From Glutamicibacter halophytocola (GTDB lineage: Bacteria; Actinomycetota; Actinomycetes; Actinomycetales; Micrococcaceae), in NCBI RefSeq assembly GCF_001302565.1, contig NZ_CP012750.1, positions 2,542,001 through 2,606,000 on the forward strand: DNA of 64,000 nucleotides, given 5' to 3'. This document shows, piece after piece, positions 37,974 through 47,044 of the stretch (positions within the stretch are counted from its first letter, which is position 1; each line of letters starts with the position of its first letter). The translations under genes were made by a program, and so were the position numbers. Below the pieces are notes generated by a model. That model saw only the letters and a program-made list of their open reading frames with translations. It was not told where the DNA came from and searched no databases.

Positions 37974-39300
37974 CGACGTTCTCCTTGAGCGCAGCGTCCA
38001 TCGTGGTGATGAACTCGTCTGAGGTGATGTCACCTTGAACCAGCAAGGTCAATTCTTGCTGGAGACGAGTATTGGTTGCTGGATCCAGCTGTGTATCCCA
38101 TGGCATTGCGATATCGCTGCCGATTTCATCAGCTTGCTTGATGGCCTTGTCGAAAACCTTGGTCGCTTTTTCAGGAATGGTGGTCTCAGCACTCGTGGTT
38201 GGCGACAGCGCACCGGTGGATGCGTAGAGCTCTGGGTAACGTTCCAGAGCGAAAGCTAGGAAGTCCCGTACCAGCGGATCATAGGTTTGCGCGTTCACTG
38301 CCATGCCGATTCCGGACGGGGTGACGTACTCGTTTTTTTCCGTGGCTGATCCATCAATGGTTGGCAGCGTGAAGTAGTCAACGTCGTCCCGTACACCGGC
38401 GTCCAAGGTTTCGGTAGCCAGATTATTCAACTCCCAGGTACCGATGTTGTAGACACCGGCTTTACCACTGGTGAACAAGCCTTGGGCATCAGAGTACCCG
38501 GCGGAGGAGAATCCCTTTTGGAAGCATCCTGACTTTCCGAGTTCAGAGAGCCATTTTGCGGCTGCTTTGCCTTCCGGATCAGAGAATTTCGCTTCTCCTG
38601 TCTTGAGCTTCTGAATGTACTCGGGGCCAGACATGCGGAACGGGTAGTACGACATGTAGCGTTCTAGCGGCCATTGGTCTTTGCCATCCAGGGCAATGGG
38701 TGTGACACCTTCAGCCTTCAACGCCTTGCACATCGCTGGGAAGTCATCAAGTGAGGCAGGGATTTTTGTTCCTGCCTTCTTAAAAACGTCCTTGTTGTAC
38801 CAGAAGAATTCCAATTGGAATTCAAAAGGAACCATGTACAGCGAGCCGTCATCAAATCGCTGATAGTTCAACGCGGCCTCTCGATATTCATCATTCAGGC
38901 CAAGATCCTTGAGCAGCAGATCAACATCAACCATGCGTCCTTGGCTAGCGAGCTTCTGAGCGAAGGGGGTTGCATCGGTGTCAAAAAGCTCTGGCAGTTT
39001 ATTCGCGGCCGCCAGGGTTTCGTACTTCTGGATGTATGAAGGACGGTCTGGAGTGGTGACAAGATTCAGGGCGAAACCGGGATGAGTTTCCGCGTATTCA
39101 TCAGCAATCTGTTCCATCGTCTTGATCACGCCACCATCGGCAGGCCGTGAGAGCAACCATGAAATCTCGCGCGGCTTGACTTCGCCCTCGGGATTCACAT
39201 TGGACGGGTCTGCACCTGCACCTCCTCCGCAACTTGAAAGAGCGAGGGCGACAGCGGCGACGATAGGCAAGAACTTGGTTTGGCGAGTTGCTTTGGGCAT
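37966..39300 (-). CDS. ABC transporter sugar-binding lipoprotein
   Basis: 444 aa. Signal peptide with lipobox (VAAVALALSSCGGG; Cys near residue 23), so anchored outside the membrane. A family-1 extracellular solute-binding fold follows: PADGGVIKTMEQIADEYAETHPG, ALDGKDQWPLERYMSYY, FTSGKAGVYNIGTWEL. I chose the ATG at 39300 because GGAGAAA lies before it and the signal peptide starts there; the open frame runs 60 codons further upstream without conserved features. It should deliver the fructan product to the two permeases encoded downstream. Confidence 0.92.
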   Translation of the reverse strand: MPKATRQTKFLPIVAAVALALSSCGGGAGADPSNVNPEGEVKPREISWLLSRPADGGVIKTMEQIADEYAETHPGFALNLVTTPDRPSYIQKYETLAAANKLPELFDTDATPFAQKLASQGRMVDVDLLLKDLGLNDEYREAALNYQRFDDGSLYMVPFEFQLEFFWYNKDVFKKAGTKIPASLDDFPAMCKALKAEGVTPIALDGKDQWPLERYMSYYPFRMSGPEYIQKLKTGEAKFSDPEGKAAAKWLSELGKSGCFQKGFSSAGYSDAQGLFTSGKAGVYNIGTWELNNLATETLDAGVRDDVDYFTLPTIDGSATEKNEYVTPSGIGMAVNAQTYDPLVRDFLAFALERYPELYASTGALSPTTSAETTIPEKATKVFDKAIKQADEIGSDIAMPWDTQLDPATNTRLQQELTLLVQGDITSDEFITTMDAALKENVGE

Positions 39301-39358
39301 GAGATTTTCTCCATTGAAGTGGCGGTGCGAGTGGATGGCTGGCGAGTATTTGATTTCG

Positions 39359-40834
39359 TCAGACCGATGGGGTGAAGGCTCTATTCTCATCAACAGAAAC
39401 AACGGTCTTCTCGTGATCCCGTGATGCAATGGTGAATTGTGAAATCGTGGCGGCACCTTCACCGACGAATGCGCCAGCACGACCTGTTAATCGGTCATAC
39501 AGCCGGGTGCTGAGTACTGTTGCGTCATCCAGGGTTGCGACGCATAAATCTCTATCAACAATGATGTCGAGCTCGTGTGCGCCTGGCCCGATCGGGCAGG
39601 GGCGTTCGAGTTCAACGGCAAAGGGCACATCTCCTGCAACATGCCATTGCTCGGTACCCGCTACCCGCCGGGGCCACCGGTCCAAGACGAGTCGGCCGCG
39701 CTGTGGCTCAAGTCGAAGAGCGTAGCCTTCATCGCCGTCTTCGCTGGCACGCAGCAGGACGCCAACTTCTCGGGTTCCTTCTTCAATTTCGAAGTTAGCT
39801 TGTAGCCGGAAGGAAACTGGGGTGTCTACTGCGGTGAGGATATCCGCGTAGCCGTCGTGAGCAACCAGACGAGTTCCCGAGTCCAAGACATCTCCGGCTT
39901 CGTAGAAGGTGGAACGAAATTCTGCCGGCGGGTGGAACGCTAGGGCACCGTCTTCACGTTGCTCAGCTTCAAGTACGGATAAGGTTCCAGCCCACTGCCA
40001 TGCTCCTTCATCGCATGATTCCTCTTTGGATGCAATCCAGCCGAAGAAGAACCTGCGGCCATTGCGTGCTGCGGACTTTGATGCGTAGTAGGCCCGGCCG
40101 TCCAAAGTGTCATATTCCGGGACGATCCATGGGCCGTTCAAATTTCGGGACATCCGGTATCTGGTGGTGAACGCATCGCTGAATTCCGAATAGACCAAGT
40201 ACCACCAGTCTCCCCATTGGAAGACTTCGGGACATTCATGAGCGATGTAGCGGCGTGGATCCCAGAACGGTTCTACTGGTTCCCAGCGCGAGAGATCCGT
40301 GGAGGTGCACTGTGCGATGACTCCGCGGCGACGTTCTGGTCCACGGTTGTGGCGTGCTGTAATAAGCATGCGCCAGAGGCCAGCTTGTTCATCCCAAAAG
40401 ACGTAGGGATCTCGCCAGTCTCCGGTCTCATAGCCGGCACTCGCTCCGAAGGTATCTTCAGGGTGTCGTTGCCACGAATTCATACCATCATTGCTGGTCG
40501 CATGCATGATCAGTTGCAAAGCGCGGCCATCCTGGCCGAGGTTTGATGGGTTCTGCCCCGTATAGAACGCGTGGTGAGTTCCGTTGGAGTCTTTGACGAT
40601 ACTTCCGGTGTAAATGTTGTAGTCATCTGCTGATGATCCACCGGAGGCTATGGTTTCCCCTGTCTCGCGGAAATTCACTACGTCATCGGTCAGGATGCGA
40701 TGCCATGGCATGCCGCCCTGTGCTGCCTCGCGACCTTCATGTAAGTAGAAGAGATGGAAGACACCTTCTTCTTGCCAGGGAATGACATCGCCTACCCACG
40801 CTCCGTTGGGCTGGTAGAAACCTTGTGCTGTCAT
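39359..40834 (-). CDS. Intracellular GH32 family protein with divergent GDVIPW nucleophile motif
   Basis: 491 aa, no signal peptide. GH32 propeller with all three acidic residues retained but in unusual contexts: Asp16 in AWVGDVIPW (normally WMNDPNG), Asp142 in DWRDPYVF, Glu200 in AHECPEVF. C-terminal sandwich from about residue 330 (FEIEEGTREVGVLLRASEDG). First gene of the operon with the ABC importer, so it probably hydrolyses the imported product of the secreted enzyme, for instance di-fructose anhydride IV or levanbiose. Sucrose hydrolysis is less likely given the altered pocket motif. Function is inference; the family is clear. Confidence 0.87.
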   Translation of the reverse strand: MTAQGFYQPNGAWVGDVIPWQEEGVFHLFYLHEGREAAQGGMPWHRILTDDVVNFRETGETIASGGSSADDYNIYTGSIVKDSNGTHHAFYTGQNPSNLGQDGRALQLIMHATSNDGMNSWQRHPEDTFGASAGYETGDWRDPYVFWDEQAGLWRMLITARHNRGPERRRGVIAQCTSTDLSRWEPVEPFWDPRRYIAHECPEVFQWGDWWYLVYSEFSDAFTTRYRMSRNLNGPWIVPEYDTLDGRAYYASKSAARNGRRFFFGWIASKEESCDEGAWQWAGTLSVLEAEQREDGALAFHPPAEFRSTFYEAGDVLDSGTRLVAHDGYADILTAVDTPVSFRLQANFEIEEGTREVGVLLRASEDGDEGYALRLEPQRGRLVLDRWPRRVAGTEQWHVAGDVPFAVELERPCPIGPGAHELDIIVDRDLCVATLDDATVLSTRLYDRLTGRAGAFVGEGAATISQFTIASRDHEKTVVSVDENRAFTPSV

Positions 40835-40854
40835 GGCTTACCTGTTCTATGAGG

Positions 40855-40866
40855 TTAATCGGTTAA
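40855..40866. promoter_or_regulatory. LacI-type operator A (levan operon)
   Basis: TTAATCGGTTAA, 11-of-12 match to the palindrome TTAACCGGTTAA, located downstream of the putative -10 box and 21 bp before the GH32 start codon. Confidence 0.7.
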
Positions 40867-40872
40867 GCACCA

Positions 40873-40902
40873 ACCCTAGTGGCATGTATCACATATGGTC
40901 AA
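40873..40902 (-). promoter_or_regulatory. Promoter of the levan operon
   Basis: Minus-strand TTGACC (40897-40902) and TAGGGT (40873-40878), spacing 18. The -35 box overlaps operator B. Confidence 0.5.
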
Positions 40903-40910
40903 CCGGTTAA
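40899..40910. promoter_or_regulatory. LacI-type operator B (levan operon)
   Basis: TCAACCGGTTAA, differing by one base from the perfect palindrome TTAACCGGTTAA. Its centre is 44 bp from operator A, about four helical turns; both sites share the 3' extension GC. Confidence 0.7.
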
Positions 40911-41122
40911 GCAAAGTTTTCTTCGGCAGTTTTTCTGACTCACAGGACATCGAGAATAGACGACAAACGAACGCTGTTAGCTAAGCGCCTAGTGGGCACA
41001 TCTGACGGAACCTGCCGCGAGTGAGATTTGCGTAAGTCGAAAGCAATCGCCGGCAGGGAAGGGTCACCGGCAACCAGCGAATGGTGAGTTCAGCGCAGTC
41101 GCTGCAGGAAGTAGAAGCAACA

Positions 41123-41152
41123 ATGGCACGGCATCAATTGATGCCGTGCCAT
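41123..41152 (-). terminator. 30-bp perfect palindrome, probable tsa operon terminator
   Basis: Both 15-bp arms pair perfectly around CAATTG. As RNA it forms a GC-rich 13-bp stem with an AATT loop, about 115 bp past the tsaD stop; on the minus strand TTGTTGCTT follows. Confidence 0.65.
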
Positions 41153-41266
41153 AAGTGTTGTCACCAACAATTATCCCGATGACTCACGAGAGCGTACTTC
41201 CTCATGGCAATCGAAAGGCCTGGATCCGTTAGTTCGACGAGCAGTTCGTAGATGAAAAATATGATT

Positions 41267-42337
41267 CTAGTTCAGAACAATGTTGGTCACTGGCTGAGAC
41301 GAGTCTGTCGCGAAGTCCAGCCCCGATGGAGCAACTCCATCAGCCACTAACTGCGCGCCGAGAGCCGCAACCATTCCACCGTTGTCGGTGCACAAGCTGA
41401 AAGGTGGAACCACCAGGGCAATACCCGCTGATGCGCACCGAGCCGCGAGCAACTCGCGCAGTCGAGTATTTGCCGCTACTCCCCCGCCAAGAAGCACCGT
41501 CTTCAGACCATGCTCTTGCATTGCCCGGACAGCCTTGGACGTGATCACGTCAACAACGGCTTCCTGGAAGGAGGCAGCGATGTCTGCCACTGGAATTTCT
41601 TCCCCGTTGGCTTCGAAATGCTCTACGCAGCGAGCAACTGCGGTCTTCAATCCGGAGAATGAGAAGTTATGGCGGTGCTTGCCAGGATTCTCTTCGCTGC
41701 CCACAAACTTAGGCAGGGTCAGTCCTCGTGGGAAGCGGAAAGCCTTGCGGTCTCCATCCTTGGCTGCCTTATCGATGGCAGGTCCACCCGGGTATCCCAG
41801 ACCTAGCAGGCGAGCAGTCTTGTCGTACGCTTCACCGGCTGCATCATCAATGGTGGAACCCAGCAATTGCACGTCGTTGGTCAGTGAGGCGACCTTCAAG
41901 ATTTCGGTATGACCACCCGATACCAACAATGCGCCGAAGGTCGGTGGCAGCACGGTTCCTTCAAGCACTCCAACACCAACGTGAGCCACGAGGTGGTTGA
42001 TTCCGTAAAGTGGCTTGCCGGTTGCCAGAGCCAATGCCTTGGCGGCCGAGACTCCCACCATCAGTGCGCCAGATAGTCCGGGTCCGCTGGTCACGGCAAT
42101 GGCGTCAATGTCGTCGAGAGTTAACTCAGCGGTGTCCAAAGCAGACTGCAAAGTGGGAACAAATGCTTCGAGGTGCGCACGCGCAGCAATCTCGGGAATC
42201 ACTCCGCCAAAGCGTACGTGCTCATCCATGGAGCTAGAAACTGCGTTGGCCAGGAGGCGGTTACCGCGCACAATGCCCACACCAGTTTCATCGCATGAAG
42301 ATTCAATGCCTAGAACAATAGGTTCAGTGGTGCTCAT
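41267..42337 (-). CDS. tsaD: tRNA N6-adenosine threonylcarbamoyltransferase TsaD
   Basis: 356 aa. Transfers the threonylcarbamoyl group to A37 of ANN-decoding tRNAs (t6A). [16 protein letters not shown] at the N-terminus, IPEIAARAH, the metal-binding [21 protein letters not shown] and [14 protein letters not shown] are the Kae1/TsaD blocks. Its start overlaps the rimI stop by 4 bp. Last gene of alr-tsaE-tsaB-rimI-tsaD. Confidence 0.97.
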   Translation of the reverse strand: MSTTEPIVLGIESSCDETGVGIVRGNRLLANAVSSSMDEHVRFGGVIPEIAARAHLEAFVPTLQSALDTAELTLDDIDAIAVTSGPGLSGALMVGVSAAKALALATGKPLYGINHLVAHVGVGVLEGTVLPPTFGALLVSGGHTEILKVASLTNDVQLLGSTIDDAAGEAYDKTARLLGLGYPGGPAIDKAAKDGDRKAFRFPRGLTLPKFVGSEENPGKHRHNFSFSGLKTAVARCVEHFEANGEEIPVADIAASFQEAVVDVITSKAVRAMQEHGLKTVLLGGGVAANTRLRELLAARCASAGIALVVPPFSLCTDNGGMVAALGAQLVADGVAPSGLDFATDSSQPVTNIVLN

Positions 42338-42813
42338 GCTTTGTGTTCTCCCTCTTGTCCCTGCAGGGCATCCAATTGCAGTCTCATGATCAATGCGTCA
42401 ATGCCGCCCTTGTAGTAGCCCACGCGCCGATGAATGGTTACAAATCCCATTGATTCATACAGTCCAATTGCCGTTGGATTATCAAAGCGGACTTCCAGCA
42501 TGACATCCAACGCGTTGCGTTCTTTGGCCATTTCAACAAGAAGCGTCAGCAGCTTGCGGCCCAGCCCCTGCCCCTGGAATCCAGGGCTGATGGCAATTGT
42601 CTGAACATCGCTGATCGGCAAGACAGTGCACAGACCGGCATAGCCAATGACCTTGCCGTCGCTCTCATACACCCAATAATTGCGAGTTTCGCTCTGTGCC
42701 AGTTCGGATTCGAAGGCAGCCAGTGGCCAGGCATCCTCTGGGAACAGCTCAGTCTCCAGCTGATGGACCTCAGGGATATCGCTGACGGCCATCTCACGAA
42801 GAGTCACGCTCAT
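42334..42813 (-). CDS. rimI: Ribosomal protein S18 alanine N-acetyltransferase RimI
   Basis: 159-aa GNAT acetyltransferase. The acetyl-CoA loop is [15 protein letters not shown] (about residues 75-89), followed by [19 protein letters not shown], the RimI signature. Overlaps both neighbours by 4 bp within the tsa operon, the usual place for rimI. Confidence 0.93.
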   Translation of the reverse strand: MSVTLREMAVSDIPEVHQLETELFPEDAWPLAAFESELAQSETRNYWVYESDGKVIGYAGLCTVLPISDVQTIAISPGFQGQGLGRKLLTLLVEMAKERNALDVMLEVRFDNPTAIGLYESMGFVTIHRRVGYYKGGIDALIMRLQLDALQGQEGEHKA

Positions 42814-43487
42814 GCCTTGGCCTGCTTCATGAAGGCAGGAACTTGGGCGTCCGACTCTCGCAGGTACTGCGGCGCTGTGTTGGCCAGGTCTTTTCCTGCG
42901 GCCAGATCGCGCATGCCTCGCTGTGCCAAATTCGCAGCGTCCGCAATCCAGTCAAAAGACTGCTCTTGCGGGTTCGCTCCAGCTTCTCGAAGCTGCTCGG
43001 CATAGATCCCTGCACCAACGCCGAAAACAGGTAGCGCTGGCAGCGTTGATGCCGCCGCTACATGCGGACCGTCAACGATCTGACCGGTTTGGTCGTAGCG
43101 AGCCCAGTACACTTCTTTGCGGCGTGCGTCAGAGGCAACGATAAATTCTGCCGGAACGCTATCCGTTGCAAGTACTCGTTCGGCGAGCGCGTGGAGGGAC
43201 ATCACGCCATATACCGGGATGTTCCAGACGAAGCTGAAAGTACGTGAAGCAACAAGGCCAACGCGAAGCCCCGTGAAGGGACCTGGGCCAATGCCAACAA
43301 AAATGCCGGCCAGATTTTGGCCTTCCTCGCTGTTTTCGTCCAGCAGGTCACGCACGTAGGAGGCCAAGGTTTCTGTTTGGTCATTGCCCTTGGGCGAAGT
43401 CTTCTGGGCGATAACTGAACCAGTCGTGGAATCGACCAGTGCAACAGAGGCGTGCGCCGAGGTGTCGATGGACAGATAGTTAGGCAT
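42810..43487 (-). CDS. tsaB: tRNA threonylcarbamoyladenosine biosynthesis protein TsaB
   Basis: 225 aa from the ATG at 43487, which has GGAGAG before it; an upstream in-frame start adds eight non-conserved residues. ASKHA fold related to TsaD: LSIDTSAHASVAL, IFVGIGPGPFTGLRVGL. It dimerises with TsaD in the t6A complex and has no transferase activity of its own. Overlaps tsaE at its start region. Confidence 0.95.
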   Translation of the reverse strand: MPNYLSIDTSAHASVALVDSTTGSVIAQKTSPKGNDQTETLASYVRDLLDENSEEGQNLAGIFVGIGPGPFTGLRVGLVASRTFSFVWNIPVYGVMSLHALAERVLATDSVPAEFIVASDARRKEVYWARYDQTGQIVDGPHVAAASTLPALPVFGVGAGIYAEQLREAGANPQEQSFDWIADAANLAQRGMRDLAAGKDLANTAPQYLRESDAQVPAFMKQAKA

Positions 43488-44067
43488 GCTTCTCTCCGGT
43501 GCGCTGTGCATTGATAGCAGAGCGCAGGTTGTCTTTCAGCTGGGCGAAGTTTTCCGAGTCCCAGCGTGGTCCAATGGCTTTGAGAGCGAACTCCCTGGGC
43601 TCATCCAATTCTTCTTCGGATTCTTCCCATGGATTCTCTACGGCTACGGCGTTGACCTCGCGGTCCAGGGTGATTTCCAGACGCGAATCCGTAAGATGTT
43701 CCACCTTGCCTAGGCCCCACTCCACGACAGTGACCGATTCAGCCAAAGTGGATTCAAGGTCGAGAGTGTCTACGTCATTCTGATCTTTCAGACGGTAGGC
43801 ATCTACGTGAATCAAGGTAGGACCATCAGCCAACGACGGGTGCTGGCGTGCCAGAACGAAGGTTGGCGAGATGATTCCTTCACGGACGTTCAGCCCAGCG
43901 CCCAGCGATTGGGTCAGGGTTGTCTTGCCGGCACCTAATGCGCCGGTGAGGATCACAAGATCTCCAGCCTTCAGGTGCTTGCCTAGCGCTTCGCCTAAGG
44001 CTTCGGTCTGCGCGAGGTCAGTGAGCTGGCAGGCAAATTCTTTAATCGCTTCATTCACCGGCTTCAC
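43480..44067 (-). CDS. tsaE: tRNA threonylcarbamoyladenosine biosynthesis ATPase TsaE
   Basis: 195-aa P-loop protein with GALGAGKTTLTQSL (Walker A, about residues 41-54), ISPTFVLAR (switch) and LESTLAESVTVVEWG (Walker B region). ATP hydrolysis regenerates the TsaB-TsaD complex. It starts at GTG inside the end of alr (17-bp overlap) with GGAGGG upstream. Slightly longer than typical (about 150) because of a C-terminal extension. Confidence 0.94.
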   Translation of the reverse strand: MKPVNEAIKEFACQLTDLAQTEALGEALGKHLKAGDLVILTGALGAGKTTLTQSLGAGLNVREGIISPTFVLARQHPSLADGPTLIHVDAYRLKDQNDVDTLDLESTLAESVTVVEWGLGKVEHLTDSRLEITLDREVNAVAVENPWEESEEELDEPREFALKAIGPRWDSENFAQLKDNLRSAINAQRTGEKHA

Positions 44068-45250
44068 CCCAGCTGCCCTCCACGTAATGACGCGGCACTC
44101 GTGGCGAAATTCTCGTCACTACTTCGTAGTTGATGGTGTTGGCAGCATGGGCCCAGGTATTCACCGATTGGCCTCCTGCGCCAAAGATGATTGCTTCTGC
44201 GCCCAAGTAGTCTTCCGGGGAGATTTCTGGGCCAAGGTCGATGACGCACTGGTCCATGGCAATGCGACCGCGCACCGGATAGCTGCGTCCTTTCACCGTC
44301 ACCGGTGCTCCGGTGGCAATGCGTGGCAGACCATCCGCGTAGCCCATAGGAATCAAGCCCAGGTAGGTTTCGCCTTCGGTTTTGTAGTTCAGTCCATAGG
44401 AAACACCTTGCCCGGCATGCACTTTCTTGACGTTGGCCACTCGGGTGACCAGCTTCATGGCTGGGCGCAGCCCAAAACTATCCGGCGAATCATTTTCGAA
44501 TGGGCTCAGTCCATAGAGGCCCAGGCCGAGGCGAACCATGTCATGGTGCGTATCAGGGCGGGAGAGGATGGCTGGGGTATTGGCGATATGGCGGACTTCC
44601 AAATCGAAGCCTGCCGCTTCCACCAGCTCAATGGCCTTGCTGAACACTTCCAGCTGCTCATCGGTTTCCGGCCGTTCTGGCTCATCTGCCACCGCGAGGT
44701 GGGAGAACAGTCCAACCACTCGCAGCAGCCCCTCTTCTTGGAAGACGCTGGCGCGGTTGAGCAGATCCGGGAAGTCATCCATAGTGGATCCGTTGCGTCC
44801 CAGCCCGGTATCAATTTTCAGATGAATGCGGGCCGGGGTTTGCACCGAGCGCGCCGCGGCAGCTACCCGTTCTAGCTCCCATCCGGATACGCCAAGGTCG
44901 AGGCTGGCATCAACGGCAGCCTCGAATGGGGTGTCTTCGGTATGCAACCAGGCAAGCATGGGGGTTTGGATCCCGGCCTCGCGAAGAGCCAGGGCTTCGG
45001 TGACATGTGCGCAGCCGATCCAGCTGGCACCGCCTTCCACTGCCGCTTTGGCCACAGGGATAGCACCGTGGCCGTAGGCGTCTGCTTTGACGACGGCCAT
45101 GACTGCAGCGGGGGCCACCAAGTCGGAGATCTGCTTGACGTTGTTGCGGATGGCGGACAGATCTATCACTGCGCGCCGTTCAAATCCGCTGGCCTGTGCA
45201 CTGCTGGTACTGGTTGTCACGTTGCTTACTTCAAGTGCTTCAGAGTTCAC
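44051..45250 (-). CDS. alr: Alanine racemase
   Basis: 399 aa, PLP enzyme that makes D-alanine for peptidoglycan. The PLP lysine is in AVVKADAYGHGAIPVA (about residue 54). HLKIDTGLGRNG and YGLSPFENDS are further family blocks, and the catalytic Tyr loop (GVSYGLNYKTEGE) is present. The first 23 residues are unconserved; a GTG start at 45250 or a later one at VTTSTSS is possible. First gene of the operon with tsaE, tsaB, rimI and tsaD. Confidence 0.95.
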   Translation of the reverse strand: MNSEALEVSNVTTSTSSAQASGFERRAVIDLSAIRNNVKQISDLVAPAAVMAVVKADAYGHGAIPVAKAAVEGGASWIGCAHVTEALALREAGIQTPMLAWLHTEDTPFEAAVDASLDLGVSGWELERVAAAARSVQTPARIHLKIDTGLGRNGSTMDDFPDLLNRASVFQEEGLLRVVGLFSHLAVADEPERPETDEQLEVFSKAIELVEAAGFDLEVRHIANTPAILSRPDTHHDMVRLGLGLYGLSPFENDSPDSFGLRPAMKLVTRVANVKKVHAGQGVSYGLNYKTEGETYLGLIPMGYADGLPRIATGAPVTVKGRSYPVRGRIAMDQCVIDLGPEISPEDYLGAEAIIFGAGGQSVNTWAHAANTINYEVVTRISPRVPRHYVEGSWGEAGE

Positions 45251-45329
45251 CTAATCATCTTCCCACTTTTCTTTTGCCGTTGCTGTGTTGCGACCTGCGC
45301 GGTTGAGCACATCTGCGTTTTAACGCTAG

Positions 45330-45373
45330 AAGGGGCGGGCCGGAGCATCATGAGATGCTTCGGCCCGCCCCTT
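45330..45373 (-). terminator. Terminator of mscL
   Basis: A 20-bp GC-rich stem (45330-45349 with 45354-45373, one G-U type mismatch) with a 4-nt loop, 23 bp after the mscL stop. Confidence 0.85.
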
Positions 45374-45395
45374 GGGAGACGGTTGGCTTGTGCGT

Positions 45396-45794
45396 CTAGC
45401 GCAGGCTCTTCAATTCGTCGCGGATCTGAGCGAGCAGTTCCAGCTGGGGATCGATTTCTTCCTCTGGCTCTTCTTCGCCGGCGGCACGGCGAGCAGCGAG
45501 GTGGTTGTTCAGCTTCTGCATAGGCATAACCAGGGCGAAGTAGACAGCTGCGGCGATGAGCAGGAAGTTGACCAGTGCGGTCAAGAAGACGCCGAACTTG
45601 ATGTCAACCCCGTTGATGTTCACCAGCAGGAAGCTGTCGAAGTTCGGGGAGCCTACCAATGCGGCGATCAATGGCATCAGCACATTGTCCACAAGGGCGG
45701 TAATCACGGCGCCGAAGGCAGCACCGATCACAACAGCAACGGCCAGATCGACAACGTTGCCCTTCATAATAAAATCGCGGAAACCTTTAAGCAT
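45396..45794 (-). CDS. mscL: Large-conductance mechanosensitive channel MscL
   Basis: 132 aa with two membrane helices. MLKGFRDFIMKGNVVDLAVAVVIGAAFGAVI and the second helix LVNFLLIAAAVYFALVMPMQKL define MscL, which opens at high membrane tension on osmotic downshock. The cytoplasmic C-terminus is charged (EEEIDPQLELLAQIRDEL). I choose the ATG at 45794, where the conserved protein begins; no clear ribosome-binding site is seen. Monocistronic. Confidence 0.95.
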   Translation of the reverse strand: MLKGFRDFIMKGNVVDLAVAVVIGAAFGAVITALVDNVLMPLIAALVGSPNFDSFLLVNINGVDIKFGVFLTALVNFLLIAAAVYFALVMPMQKLNNHLAARRAAGEEEPEEEIDPQLELLAQIRDELKSLR

Positions 45795-45916
45795 GTTTAG
45801 AGCATACACAGGCGAATCACAGGATCAAGCACAAATTCCCATATGAAATCGATAAGTTAGGCAAACTCTCAGCTTTTGTTTCCCTGCCGATGAGCTGGTG
45901 ATTTTTGATCTTCAGA

Positions 45917-46894
45917 TCAGATTTTCCGCAACAGCATTCGCCGCACCGAGTGATCCGCTGATTTCCTGAGGACCAGCTGGGCCCGCCCACGGGTCGGCAG
46001 CACATTTTCTTTCAGATTCGGCTCATTGATCCGCTTCCAGATTCCGTGAGCTGTTTCGCGCGCCTCTTCATCGGTCAATTGCGAATAGCGATGGAAGTAG
46101 CTGGCCGGATCTGCGAAGGCCCCGGAACGCAATCGCATGAATCGGCTGATGTACCACTCTTCAATGTCATTGGTGCGCGCATCGACGTAGACGGAGAAAT
46201 CGAAGAAGTCGCTCAGCGCCAGGCCCACGGTTCCGTCCGGGCGGGTACGTGCAGGCTGCAGAACGTTCAGCCCTTCGACAATCAGCACCTGCGGGCTGCG
46301 CACCACATTGCGCTCCCCCGGAACGATGTCGTAGGTCAGATGCGAGTACACCGGGGTGCTGACTTCCGGCACGCCGGACTTCACTGCGGAGACAAAACGC
46401 AGCAGCGCACGGCGGTCATAGGATTCCGGGAAGCCCTTGCGGTGCATGATGCCACGCCGCTCCAGCTCGGCGTTGGGGTACAGGAAACCGTCGGTGGTGA
46501 TGAGCTGGACGTCGGGTGTTTGCGGCCAGCGGCGCAGCATTTCCTGCAGCACGCGGGCCGTCGTTGACTTGCCGACAGCCACCGAGCCGGCCACGCCGAT
46601 GACAAACGGCGTGCGAGAGGTCTGCTCCCCCAGGAAAGTAGTGGTGGCCTGATGCGTCGCTCCGGCGCCTTCGACGTAGAGATACAGCAGGCGGCTCAGC
46701 GGCAGGTAAACGTCCCGGACCTCCTGGAGGTCCAGTTCATCACCGAGGCCACGCAGCCGTTCGATGTCGGAGAGGTTCAACGGCTGTTCCATTTGGTCGG
46801 AGAGCCGCGCCCAGGTCTCGCGCTCAAGGTCGACAAAAGGCGAGATGGGTGTTTCAAGTGTTCCGTGTGGTTCCACGAGGTCAAATTCTGCCAA
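45917..46894 (-). CDS. coaA: Pantothenate kinase, type I
   Basis: 325 aa. Phosphorylates pantothenate, the first step of coenzyme A synthesis. P-loop [12 protein letters not shown] at residues 100-111, then [17 protein letters not shown] and VEGLNVLQ, in agreement with bacterial CoaA. I set the start at TTG 46894, with GGAG 7 nt upstream; an ATG five codons earlier overlaps that site. Divergent from glmS across about 150 bp. Confidence 0.95.
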   Translation of the reverse strand: MAEFDLVEPHGTLETPISPFVDLERETWARLSDQMEQPLNLSDIERLRGLGDELDLQEVRDVYLPLSRLLYLYVEGAGATHQATTTFLGEQTSRTPFVIGVAGSVAVGKSTTARVLQEMLRRWPQTPDVQLITTDGFLYPNAELERRGIMHRKGFPESYDRRALLRFVSAVKSGVPEVSTPVYSHLTYDIVPGERNVVRSPQVLIVEGLNVLQPARTRPDGTVGLALSDFFDFSVYVDARTNDIEEWYISRFMRLRSGAFADPASYFHRYSQLTDEEARETAHGIWKRINEPNLKENVLPTRGRAQLVLRKSADHSVRRMLLRKI

Positions 46895-47044
46895 GAATAT
46901 GCTCCACATCCCAATTAACAGGTTCTTGCGTCAGTTATCTGCCGTGGCCCGCACGCCACCGGGGTGAGCCACTGCACATCGTTTTTTGAGGGGTGAAACA
47001 CGATTGTTCCCGTCGTTGGGCATTGAGCCGGTAGGATTTTACCC

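Larger units (their letters stand above)
40835..41266. other. Intergenic region upstream of the levan operon
   Basis: Contains the levan-operon promoter with two operators (40855-40910) and the 30-bp palindrome at 41123-41152 that probably ends the tsa operon. No gene is supported in between. Confidence 0.6.

Noticed and set aside
47032..47044. Leaderless start of glmS
   Set aside because: TAGGAT 7 nt before the ATG fits, but AGGA at 8 nt is also an acceptable ribosome-binding site, so I do not claim it.
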